From assembly GCA_022449455.1 (NCBI GenBank), contig JAKUPL010000013.1:51003-115002 (forward strand): a stretch of 64,000 nucleotides of DNA. The letters are read 5' to 3'. The position numbers and the translations under genes are program-made. Shown here piece after piece: positions 39,650 through 47,919 of this stretch (position 1 is its first letter; each line of letters opens with the position of its first letter). This stretch comes from Alcanivorax sp. (GTDB lineage: Bacteria; Pseudomonadota; Gammaproteobacteria; Pseudomonadales; Alcanivoracaceae). The notes below the pieces were generated by a model. That model worked only from the letters and a program-made list of their open reading frames with translations. It had not been told where the DNA came from and ran no database searches.

Positions 39650-40615
39650 ATGACTGACTCTCAGACGACGACATCGTCCGCGCATTGCGGCCTTCGACGC
39701 AGTGTTCGGGTGCGATTCACTGGCAGTGAGGGGTTGAATCTGTGGGCCAGCCGCCATGGTGAAGACACGGCGCCCCCCGTATTGCTCCTGCACGGCGGCG
39801 GGCAGACCCGCCATGCCTGGTCCGACACGGCGATCGCACTGGCCGATGCCGGCTACTGCGCGTTTAGCCTGGACGCACGAGGCCACGGCGAAAGCGACTG
39901 GTCTCGAGAAGGCGACTACAGTGCCCGAGCCCTTGCAGCGGACCTCAGCGCGGTGATTCGCTCGCTACCGGCCCGGCCGGTTATCGTCGGCGCGTCCATG
40001 GGTGGCCTGACCGCTTTGCTCACGCTTGGCGAAGACACCTCCCTGGATTGCGAGGCACTGGTACTGGTCGACGTGGCGCCAAGATTGGAACCTCGGGGCG
40101 TCCGCCGGATCATCGAATTCATGCGTCATCATCAGGACGGATTCGAGACGCTGGAGCAGGTACGCGATGCTATCACCGCCTACAACCCGCGCCGCCCGCC
40201 ATCAAAAGACCTCTCCGGGCTACGCAAAAACCTGCGTCAACACGGTAATGGCCGGTTTTACTGGCACTGGGACCCAGCTTTTCTCAACCACGCGAACGCG
40301 CCAACCAAAGCCGGGAGCATGTTCGACCGAGCAAGGCTGGAGCTGGCGGCCCGCCAGTTGGACGTACCGGTGCTTTTGATACGTGGCTACTACAGCGATG
40401 TTCTTAGTGACCGGGGCGCAACAGAGCTGCTCACTCTAATACCAGAGGCACGTTATGTCGTTCTGAAACAGGCCGGCCATATGGTCGCGGGAGACCGTAA
40501 CAGTGTTTTTACCGAGGCGGTACTGCAATTTCTGAAAGAACGGCCAGCCGCCACTGAGCCGGAATCGTGCCGCACTGCCACTACGGAGCAACACCATGAA
40601 ACACCCTTATCTTGA
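39650..40615 (+). CDS. Alpha/beta-hydrolase
   Basis: A 321-residue alpha/beta-hydrolase. LLLHGGGQTRHAW carries the oxyanion region, DARGHGESDW the strand-4 loop, GASMGG the nucleophile elbow (Ser116), and KQAGHMVAGDRN the likely catalytic His. The ATG at 39650 has GGAAG upstream. It is the first gene of a four-gene operon with almA, an SDR and a PF10118 protein, and overlaps almA by 20 nt. It may cleave esters made by the flavin monooxygenase, mirroring the HSL esterase of the 12-gene operon. Confidence 0.88.
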   Translation: MTDSQTTTSSAHCGLRRSVRVRFTGSEGLNLWASRHGEDTAPPVLLLHGGGQTRHAWSDTAIALADAGYCAFSLDARGHGESDWSREGDYSARALAADLSAVIRSLPARPVIVGASMGGLTALLTLGEDTSLDCEALVLVDVAPRLEPRGVRRIIEFMRHHQDGFETLEQVRDAITAYNPRRPPSKDLSGLRKNLRQHGNGRFYWHWDPAFLNHANAPTKAGSMFDRARLELAARQLDVPVLLIRGYYSDVLSDRGATELLTLIPEARYVVLKQAGHMVAGDRNSVFTEAVLQFLKERPAATEPESCRTATTEQHHETPLS

Positions 40616-42098
40616 TGTTCTGATCGTCGGTGCGGGCCTGTCGGGAATTGGCGCGGCGTGTCACTTAAAGGAAAAATGCCCCAACGTCCGTTTTGGAATC
40701 GTTGAACGACGCAAACGGATCGGAGGCACCTGGGATTTATTCCGCTATCCCGGCATCCGCTCCGATTCCGACATGTTTACCCTGGGTTATAACTTTCGGC
40801 CCTGGACCGATACCAAGATGCTTGCCGACGGCCCTTCTATCCGTCGGTATATTGACGACACCGCACGCGAATACGATGTGAAACGCCGAATCCAGTTCGG
40901 TCTGAAAGTGATCTCGCAATCCTGGCATAGCGAAAAAAAACACTGGATCGTCAAAGCCATCGACGAAGCAACCGATGAAGAGCACCAGTTCAGCACCGGC
41001 TTTGTATTCCATTGCACCGGATACTACAAATACGACTCCGGCTACACACCGGAGATTCCGGGGATCAACCAATTCCGCGGTGACGTAATCCATCCGCAAC
41101 ACTGGCCGGAAAACTACGATTACACTGGCAAACGGGTGGTGGTTATTGGCAGTGGCGCCACTGCCGTGACGCTGGTTCCGGCTATGGCCGACAAGGCGGA
41201 TCATGTAGTGATGCTGCAGCGCTCGCCCACCTATGTAGCCACCGTGCCGGAGCAGGATCTGATATCCAGGAACCTGCGCCGCATTCTGCCGGAGATGGCC
41301 GTTTACCGGCTGGCCCGGACCCGCAATATTCTGTTGCAAAGAGCGGTATATCGACTTTCTCTGAGTAAGCCCAAGGCGATGCGACGCCTGCTTTTGGCGA
41401 CAGCGCGCCGGCAGCTCGGCCCGGAGGTCGATATGCGGCATTTCCAACCCCATTACAATCCCTGGGAAGAACGCATGTGCGCCGTTCCCAAGGGTGATCT
41501 CTTCAAGGTTATCCGCGAAGGCCAGGCCTCCGTGGTCACCGACCACATCGAAGCGGTCACCGAAACCGGGATCCAATTGAAGTCCGGCGCTCATATCGAC
41601 GCTGATGTTCTGATCACAGCCACTGGCCTTGATTTGCAGCTATTCGGTGGCGCGAGGTTGGAAGTCGACGGCCGTGAGGTTCATGTGGCGGACGCCCTGA
41701 TGTACAAGGGACTGATGCTCGAAGGGGTACCAAATATGGCCCTGGTGTTCGGTTACACCAACGCTTCTTGGACGCTGAAGGCCGACATCGCCTCTGAATT
41801 CGTCTGCCGCCTCCTGAATCACATGCGCGATATTGGCGCCCGGGTGGTCACACCCGTCGATGGACAAGGGAGCAAGACCCAGATGAACTTTCTTAATTTA
41901 CGTTCCGGATATGTTCTTCGCGCCAACGACCGCCTCCCTCGTCAGGGCAGCAGGACCCCCTGGCAGAATCTTGATGACTATTTGCGTGACCTGCCCGCAT
42001 TACGCTATGGCAATCTCGAGGATGGCCACCTTCGTTTTGAGGGAAGTAGCATCAAGCGCGGAAGGAACAGCGTATTTCGCAAGTTACTGAGTGCCTGA
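40596..42098 (+). CDS. almA: AlmA-type flavin-binding monooxygenase
   Basis: A 500-residue flavoprotein strongly like AlmA, the enzyme needed for growth on long-chain (about C20-C36) alkanes in Acinetobacter and Alcanivorax. Blocks recalled from AlmA are present: RRKRIGGTWDLFRYPGIRSDSD, FRGDVIHPQHWP (160-171, an exact Baeyer-Villiger fingerprint), VVVIGSGATAVTLVPAM, RNILLQRAVYRLS, and NASWTLKADIASEFVCRL. FAD motif GAGLSG is at 12-17. The exact Baeyer-Villiger fingerprint raises the question whether it hydroxylates alkanes or oxidises ketones. It lies between a hydrolase and an SDR. Confidence 0.93.
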   Translation: MKHPYLDVLIVGAGLSGIGAACHLKEKCPNVRFGIVERRKRIGGTWDLFRYPGIRSDSDMFTLGYNFRPWTDTKMLADGPSIRRYIDDTAREYDVKRRIQFGLKVISQSWHSEKKHWIVKAIDEATDEEHQFSTGFVFHCTGYYKYDSGYTPEIPGINQFRGDVIHPQHWPENYDYTGKRVVVIGSGATAVTLVPAMADKADHVVMLQRSPTYVATVPEQDLISRNLRRILPEMAVYRLARTRNILLQRAVYRLSLSKPKAMRRLLLATARRQLGPEVDMRHFQPHYNPWEERMCAVPKGDLFKVIREGQASVVTDHIEAVTETGIQLKSGAHIDADVLITATGLDLQLFGGARLEVDGREVHVADALMYKGLMLEGVPNMALVFGYTNASWTLKADIASEFVCRLLNHMRDIGARVVTPVDGQGSKTQMNFLNLRSGYVLRANDRLPRQGSRTPWQNLDDYLRDLPALRYGNLEDGHLRFEGSSIKRGRNSVFRKLLSA

Positions 42099-42122
42099 TC
42101 CGCCTACCTGTTGGAGCATATT

Positions 42123-42986
42123 ATGAAACGTTTTTACGGGAAAGTCGCTGCGATTACTGGTGCCGGTTCAGGCATAGGTCGAGCGACCGCCATGCTGCTG
42201 GCTAAAAAAGGCTGCCATTTGGCTCTGTCGGATATTGACGAAAACAGTCTAAAAGACATCGCCATCGACCTGCGCGACTACCCGGTCAGAGTCACCACCC
42301 ATGTTGTTAATGTAAGCCGAAGGAATGAGGTCTATCGGTATGCGGATCAATGTGTCAAGGAGCACGGACAGGTTAACTTGATAATGAACAATGCCGGCGT
42401 TGGACTCGGAGAAACCGTCGATGCCATGAGCTATGACAACTTCGAATGGCTTATGAACATTAACTTCTGGGGGGTGGTATACGGAACCAAGGCCTTTCTG
42501 CCTTACCTCAAGCAATCCGGCGACGGCCACGTGATAAACATCTCGAGCATCTTTGGCATCATTGGAGTCCCCACCCAATCAGCCTATAACGCCGCGAAAT
42601 TCGCTGTTCGAGGGTTCACCGAGTCGCTGCGCGAAGAACTGGACATTGAGCGAAGCTGTGTCAGTGCAACCTGCGTGCACCCGGGCGGCGTCAAGACCAA
42701 CATTGCGCGTAATAGCCGAATGGGTGATATGGGGAACATAGCCCCGGGCAGCAAGGAGGAAATTACGGAACTTTTCGATCGCATCGCCCGGTCCACGCCG
42801 GAACAGGCAGCCAACGCTATCCTCCACGCGGTTCGCAAGAACCGGCGTCGCGTGTTGATAGGTAATGACGCAACGATACTGGACGCCGGCCAACGCCTGA
42901 TGCCGGCGGGCTATCAGCGGCCCCTCGAAGCGCTCTTTCGAATGCGACAGGGGCGGCAAAAAATGTCTAGTCAATCATCGCAATAA
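42123..42986 (+). CDS. Short-chain dehydrogenase/reductase of the almA operon
   Basis: Classical SDR of 287 residues: TGAGSGIG (12-19), NNAG (89-92), S142 region NISSIFG, Y155/K159 in SAYNAAKFAV. It is similar in kind to the SDR at 16,377, and both lie beside a flavin monooxygenase and a PF10118 gene. GGAG stands 6 nt before the ATG at 42123. It probably interconverts an alcohol and a ketone or aldehyde in the same pathway as AlmA. Confidence 0.9.
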   Translation: MKRFYGKVAAITGAGSGIGRATAMLLAKKGCHLALSDIDENSLKDIAIDLRDYPVRVTTHVVNVSRRNEVYRYADQCVKEHGQVNLIMNNAGVGLGETVDAMSYDNFEWLMNINFWGVVYGTKAFLPYLKQSGDGHVINISSIFGIIGVPTQSAYNAAKFAVRGFTESLREELDIERSCVSATCVHPGGVKTNIARNSRMGDMGNIAPGSKEEITELFDRIARSTPEQAANAILHAVRKNRRRVLIGNDATILDAGQRLMPAGYQRPLEALFRMRQGRQKMSSQSSQ

Positions 42987-43018
42987 GCAGGATCAAACTT
43001 CAAAAAGAGGGCCGAGTC

Positions 43019-43930
43019 ATGGGTTTAAAGAAGAGAACTAGTGCAAAGACGTCCAATGTCCTGAACGGTGCGTCAGTGGGCATCCCTCCCCGTCACATAG
43101 ACTTCCAGTTTCCGGACACAACACCAAAGTACTTCTATGCGGACAACGCTACGGCAACCACATTCTTTGCCATGCTGTCGGGGTTCTTTCCACCCGGCGA
43201 GCGCTACTTCATGGATTCGGTGCGTTATTTTCGAAGCCATGTCACCGACACGCAGCAGCGAGCGGCCATTTCCGGATTCATGGGGCAAGAAGCCATTCAT
43301 GGTCGCGAGCATGACCGCCTTAACGAATTGCTTGCCGAGAGGGGCTTCGACATGGACACTCCGGACCGCTTCGTAAAATTCGGCCTCCGCATTCTGAAAA
43401 TGTTACCGAAGAGAACCCAGCTTGCCGCCACTACTTTCATGGAACATTTTACCGCCTTGCTTGCGGAGCAGCTATTGGAAGACGAGACGTTTCAAAGTCT
43501 GGCCGACCCGGAGATGATAAAGATATGGCAATGGCATGCTCTTGAGGAGCTTGAACACAAATCTGTTGCTTATAACGTTTACGAAATCATCGGCAATAGT
43601 CACGGTGAGCGGATCGCAGCGACGGCGGCATCCCTGGTTGTGCTCTTGCCGATGTTGGGGATCACTTGGGCATGGATGCTCGCCAAGGACGGGAAGCTGG
43701 GCAGCGTCAAGGACAATGCCATTGGATTGAACGTACTGTTCGGTCCAAAGGGATTTGTCTCCGGGATTATGCGCCGCCTTCCGGAGTTCGTTGATCGACG
43801 TTACCATCCTGACAATCACGACACGCGGGCACTGGAAGATACGTGGCGACAACGCCTGTTCGCTGAAAATGGATCACTATACCGAGCTTACAGAAACCGT
43901 CCCGACAGCGACCAAGTCAAGATGGCCTAA
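43019..43930 (+). CDS. PF10118-family 'metal-dependent hydrolase', paralog 2 (possible diiron protein)
   Basis: A 303-residue PF10118 member. The ligand-like residues are E61 (PPGERYFMDSVRYF), E91-x2-H94 (GQEAIHGREHD), E142 (FMEHFTALLAE) and E177-x2-H180 (LEELEHKSVAYNVY), with spacings nearly identical to paralogs 1 and 3. A hydrophobic helix follows (AATAASLVVLLPMLGITWAWML). It is the last gene of the almA operon, 32 nt after the SDR. Confidence 0.85.
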   Translation: MGLKKRTSAKTSNVLNGASVGIPPRHIDFQFPDTTPKYFYADNATATTFFAMLSGFFPPGERYFMDSVRYFRSHVTDTQQRAAISGFMGQEAIHGREHDRLNELLAERGFDMDTPDRFVKFGLRILKMLPKRTQLAATTFMEHFTALLAEQLLEDETFQSLADPEMIKIWQWHALEELEHKSVAYNVYEIIGNSHGERIAATAASLVVLLPMLGITWAWMLAKDGKLGSVKDNAIGLNVLFGPKGFVSGIMRRLPEFVDRRYHPDNHDTRALEDTWRQRLFAENGSLYRAYRNRPDSDQVKMA

Positions 43931-43962
43931 TATCCGAATTCCGCCGCCCCAAAAGACCTGGG

Positions 43963-44002
43963 GACGACATTAGCACTACCGTTTGGTGGCGCTAATGTCG
44001 TC
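43963..44002. terminator. 12-bp perfect hairpin between convergent operons
   Basis: GACGACATTAGC at 43963-43974 pairs perfectly with GCTAATGTCGTC at 43991-44002, with a further ACC/GGT pairing in the loop. It separates the almA operon (plus) from the GMC-ACAD operon (minus), ending at the base before the GMC stop codon. There is no clear T tract on either side, so it may act as a transcript-end stabiliser or weak bidirectional terminator. Confidence 0.6.
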
Positions 44003-45601
44003 TCATCGTTGATCCTGAATGATATAACCAGCCGCTTTCTCGCCGATCATCATGCTTGCCGCGTTAGTGTTGCCACTGATCAAAGAAGGCATGACGGACG
44101 CATCAGCAACGCGCAATCCTAACACGCCCCTGACTCTTAACCGATCATCCACTACGGCCAGATCATCCACCCCCATACGGCAAGTGCCCACCGGATGATA
44201 AATAGTTTCAGCGCGCTGCCTGATATCGTCCTCAATTTGGGTATCGGTTACCACATCGCTCGCCGGTAGATCTTCTCCTCCAAAAACCTCGGCGAAAGCT
44301 TTTGTCTGGAACACCCGCCGAGCCAGTTTGACGCCCTCTCTCAGGACGCCAAGATCGTCAGCATCGGAAAGATAACAGGGATCGATGAGCGGGGCGCTGA
44401 GAGGGTTGCTATCGGCGAGACGAATCCAACCGCGGCTTTTAGGCCGCAACTGGCATACATGAATGGTGCAGCCAAAGCCTGACGTGAATTCCCTGCCATG
44501 ATCGCGCAAAAATGCGGGCAGAAAATGCATCTGCACATCCGGGCGCGTCCCTTCGCCGACATTAATAAACGCCCCCGCCTCAGCCGCATTGCTGGCTAGA
44601 AAGCCGCGCCGATGGCGGAAGTACTGATAGAACGCTCGCATCAAACGCGGTAGAAAGTAAGGGGAGAAGCCAATTGACTGTTTGCTACGATCGTGAATCG
44701 AAATAGTCATATCCAGATGGTCTTGAAGATTACACCCCACCTCTGGACAGTCCACCAGACAATCAACGCCAACACTTTGTAAATGGTCACGGTCACCAAT
44801 GCCTGAAAGCATCAGCAAATGGGGCGAGTTGATTGCCCCACCCGAAAGTACGACTTCCCGATTTGCCCGAACGGTGTGAGATGAGCCGGCCGTATCGCTA
44901 TACTCGACGGCTACCGCACGTCCATTTTCGATCACTACCCGGGAAACCATTGCATTAGTCAGAATGGTCAAATTACCGCGGCTCCTCGCCGGATCGAGAA
45001 ACGCCCTCGCGGCGCTCCAGCGTCGCCCATCTTTTTGCGTCACTTGGAATTGGCCGAAGCCGCGCTGCGATTCACCGTTGAAATCATCGTTACGCTTTTC
45101 GCCTAGTTCTTCCCCGGCGCGAATGAACAACTCAGTCAGCGGATTAGGATCCCTGACCCGAGTGACGTTCAGCGGTCCTCCGTTACCGTGCCAGGCGTCC
45201 GGCGGATACTCCTCATTGTGCTCATGCGCGTTGAAGATGGGCCGGACATCATCCCACCCCCAACCCTTCAGCCCGCTGTCCCGCCAGGCATCGTAATCCT
45301 CAGGTTGTCCACGAATATAAACCATGGCGTTGATTGAGCTACTGCCACCGAGAGTTTTTCCACGGGGCCAATAGAGCTGCCTACTGTCAAGCGCTCGTTG
45401 AGCCACTGTTTGATAACCCCAGTTACGCTTGCCCTCCCTGATCAAACCGATCACCCCGAACGGCACGTTCACAAACCCGCTGTTGTCGTGCGGACCCGCC
45501 TCCAGCAAGCAAACAGAGAATCGGCCGGACTCGCTTAGTCGGTTGGCCAGGACACAACCGGCGGATCCCGCTCCGACTACGATGAAATCATATTCATCCA
45601 C
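44003..45601 (-). CDS. GMC-family oxidoreductase
   Basis: FAD-dependent GMC alcohol dehydrogenase or choline-dehydrogenase-like enzyme, 532 residues. ADP-binding motif YDFIVVGAGSAGCVLANRL at the N terminus; GGSSSINAMVYIRG and GGAINSPHLLMLSGIG signatures; C-terminal YHPVGTCRMGVDD and ADASVMPSLISGNTNAA. The start is GTG at 45601, with AGGAG 7 nt upstream, overlapping the acyl-CoA dehydrogenase stop by 8 nt. It is related to the GMC protein of the P450 operon. Last gene of the minus-strand operon that starts at 52,386. Confidence 0.92.
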   Translation of the reverse strand: MDEYDFIVVGAGSAGCVLANRLSESGRFSVCLLEAGPHDNSGFVNVPFGVIGLIREGKRNWGYQTVAQRALDSRQLYWPRGKTLGGSSSINAMVYIRGQPEDYDAWRDSGLKGWGWDDVRPIFNAHEHNEEYPPDAWHGNGGPLNVTRVRDPNPLTELFIRAGEELGEKRNDDFNGESQRGFGQFQVTQKDGRRWSAARAFLDPARSRGNLTILTNAMVSRVVIENGRAVAVEYSDTAGSSHTVRANREVVLSGGAINSPHLLMLSGIGDRDHLQSVGVDCLVDCPEVGCNLQDHLDMTISIHDRSKQSIGFSPYFLPRLMRAFYQYFRHRRGFLASNAAEAGAFINVGEGTRPDVQMHFLPAFLRDHGREFTSGFGCTIHVCQLRPKSRGWIRLADSNPLSAPLIDPCYLSDADDLGVLREGVKLARRVFQTKAFAEVFGGEDLPASDVVTDTQIEDDIRQRAETIYHPVGTCRMGVDDLAVVDDRLRVRGVLGLRVADASVMPSLISGNTNAASMMIGEKAAGYIIQDQR

Positions 45602-46706
45602 GATCGCACTCCTCTCCGAGGGCGGCGATACGATCAAGATGGTAGTCACCATGGCCGTGTGTTAGGGAGCAGTACGTCATGAGACGAAAGTAATGGCCTA
45701 TATCAAGCTCTTCGGTGACCCCGATACCGCCGTGAATCTGGATCGCCTGTTGCGCGATCTTTACCCCCTTGTCGGCGTAGTACGCCTTGGTGGCCGAACA
45801 AGCGTGTTCCCGCTCGAGCGTATCGTCTAGATCCGCTTTGACGGAAACCATGAACAGCATCGACTCCAACTGTTGAAGATCCGTGAACATATCCACAAGG
45901 TAATGTTGGATTACCTGGAAGCTGCCGATCGGCGCACCGAACTGCTTCCGCGTCTTTGCGTAATCAAGAGTGCGCTGATAAAGCGCGCTGGCGGCGCCAT
46001 ACATGCGCGCGCAATCGAGCGCCTGCAGCCAGGCGACCGTCTTGCTGACGGCGCGCTCCACCTTCACGCCACGAGAAAGAATCATCTCCTCGTCAATCAC
46101 CACGTCATCGAACAGTACATCGGCAAGCCGGCTACCGTCCAAGCCCCGATAGCGGGTCACCTCGCAGCCTTCAAGCGGCACAAGGACCAAGGTCAGCTCA
46201 TCTCCAAGCATCGCCGTCGTCAGCACCCTATTCGCGCAGCCACCATCAGGAACGAAATTCTTCCGTCCAGACAATTTGCTACCGTTAATCGACAGGGATG
46301 GCTTCAAAATATTGTATCCGGCGTGATAGTCATAGAGCGCGCATGCCACTCTCTCATCATCATCGACAATGGATTGCAATACCTTCAATGCCCGCTCAGT
46401 ACCCAGATACTCGAGAAGTTTTCCAGGACCGATCACCAGATCGACATAGGGATCCAGACACAAGACGGCGCCGGCTTCCCTAACAATCATCGCCACGTCG
46501 ATCAGATCGCCGCCATAGCCTCCGACCGACTCAGGAAACGGCAGACCAAACCAGCCTAGCTCGCGCATCAACTCCCATCGTGATGGATCACAATGATTGA
46601 GTTGGTTGAGTTGTTGCATGTAGGTATCAAAACCATAGTGATCCTTGAGATACCGCCGCGCCGTATCGGCAACCATGGTCGTGTTATCGGAAAGATTGAA
46701 TTCCAT
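45594..46706 (-). CDS. Acyl-CoA dehydrogenase-like subunit (degenerate active site)
   Basis: A 370-residue acyl-CoA dehydrogenase homologue. It keeps RKQFGAPIGSFQVIQHYLVDMFTDLQQLESM and QIHGGIGVTEELDIGHYFR. The catalytic-Glu region is SLTHGHGDYHLDRI, without the G(T/S)NEI motif, and the middle domain lacks the usual TEPxAGSD. It lies 9 nt downstream of an intact homologue. Adjacent pairs of this sort (e.g. FadE26/FadE27 and FadE28/FadE29) form alpha2-beta2 enzymes for steroid side chains in mycobacteria, so this is likely the beta subunit (inference). Confidence 0.87.
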   Translation of the reverse strand: MEFNLSDNTTMVADTARRYLKDHYGFDTYMQQLNQLNHCDPSRWELMRELGWFGLPFPESVGGYGGDLIDVAMIVREAGAVLCLDPYVDLVIGPGKLLEYLGTERALKVLQSIVDDDERVACALYDYHAGYNILKPSLSINGSKLSGRKNFVPDGGCANRVLTTAMLGDELTLVLVPLEGCEVTRYRGLDGSRLADVLFDDVVIDEEMILSRGVKVERAVSKTVAWLQALDCARMYGAASALYQRTLDYAKTRKQFGAPIGSFQVIQHYLVDMFTDLQQLESMLFMVSVKADLDDTLEREHACSATKAYYADKGVKIAQQAIQIHGGIGVTEELDIGHYFRLMTYCSLTHGHGDYHLDRIAALGEECDRG

Positions 46707-46715
46707 TATGACCTC

Positions 46716-47876
46716 TCATAAACCTAACAGCATCTTGGCAAGCACGTTCTTCTGAATCTCGTTCGATCCGCCATAAATCGTGCAGGCACGAAGAAAATTG
46801 TACCGACGAGGGGAATGATTAAAGCTTTCATTACCCACCGCTGATGAACTATCCCAGACAAGCGACATCAACCCGCCCATCTCGACCATCGCTTGGGACA
46901 TTTTCTGCTGTAGCTCGGTACCCTTGATCTTGAGACCGGAAGACTCCGGTCCAAAAGGTCGGCCCTCGTCTGTCGCGGCAACGGTCCTAAAGTTGGTGTA
47001 CTCCAACGCCATCAGTTCGACTTCCAGCTCGGCCACACGTCGTCGCGCCTGTTGCTTATCGATGTAATACGGAGCTTCGTCAATAGCCATCTTCATGCGC
47101 GCCAATGCATAGTGACTGTCGGCAACGCCGGCGATCGTTGTGCGCTCATGCGTTAACAAAAACTTGGCGATCGTCCACCCCATACCCTCCTTCCCCACCA
47201 GATTGTCCAGCGGCACCTTGACATCGGTGAAATACACTTCGTTGAGGTGATGGTGCCCATCAATGGTATAAATGGGACGAACCTCGATACCCGGCGTGTT
47301 CATATCTATTAGCAGGAAAGAGATGCCCTGTTGCTTCTTGGCATCGGGGTCGGTTCTGACAAGACAGAACATCATGTCCGCCCAATGCGCTTGGGTGGTC
47401 CAAATCTTCTGGCCATTGACCAGGTAATGGTCCCGTTTGCGCTCGGCGCGGGTTTTAAGGGATGCGAGGTCCGATCCGGCATTGGGCTCGGAATAACCCT
47501 GGCACCAAAGCGTCTCGCCGCTGGCTATCCCGGGCAGCCATCGCTCTTTTTGTTCCGCGGATCCGAACGTGTAGATCACAGGGCCTACCATGGCGACACC
47601 GAAGGGACTTACCGGAGGCGCCCCAGCCATGGCCCTCTCAAGATCAAAAAGATAACGCTGTGTCGCGGTCCATCCCGGACCTCCGTATTGTTCAGGCCAA
47701 GTTACCGCCAGCCAACCCTGTTTACCGAGCCGTTTCTCCCATTGCTGTTGCTGCGATTTTTCCGGCATTTCGCCAAGCGCGGAAATACGACTAATCTCTT
47801 CAGGAATATTTTCCCGCATCCATGCGCGTATCGTCTTTTGAAACTCCTGCTCTTCCTGCGTAAATTGCAAGTTCAT
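46716..47876 (-). CDS. Acyl-CoA dehydrogenase, probable catalytic partner subunit
   Basis: A 386-residue acyl-CoA dehydrogenase with intact middle-domain signature CQGYSEPNAGSDLASLKTRAE and the C-terminal FLRACTIYGGSNEIQKNVLAKMLLGL. YGGSNEI is the form found in FadE26-like alpha subunits. The start MNLQFTQEEQEFQKTIRAWM (ATG at 47876, GAGGAA upstream) is the family norm. With the gene just downstream it probably makes a heteromeric dehydrogenase for a bulky acyl-CoA. Confidence 0.9.
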   Translation of the reverse strand: MNLQFTQEEQEFQKTIRAWMRENIPEEISRISALGEMPEKSQQQQWEKRLGKQGWLAVTWPEQYGGPGWTATQRYLFDLERAMAGAPPVSPFGVAMVGPVIYTFGSAEQKERWLPGIASGETLWCQGYSEPNAGSDLASLKTRAERKRDHYLVNGQKIWTTQAHWADMMFCLVRTDPDAKKQQGISFLLIDMNTPGIEVRPIYTIDGHHHLNEVYFTDVKVPLDNLVGKEGMGWTIAKFLLTHERTTIAGVADSHYALARMKMAIDEAPYYIDKQQARRRVAELEVELMALEYTNFRTVAATDEGRPFGPESSGLKIKGTELQQKMSQAMVEMGGLMSLVWDSSSAVGNESFNHSPRRYNFLRACTIYGGSNEIQKNVLAKMLLGL

Positions 47877-47919
47877 AATTTTCCTCATCCAAGCAAGTGG
47901 TTTTGACAAGAATGATAAA

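Noticed and set aside
39611..40615. Upstream TTG start for the hydrolase of the almA operon
   Set aside because: It would place the start codon inside the operator. The ATG at 39650 has a ribosome site and gives a normal N terminus.
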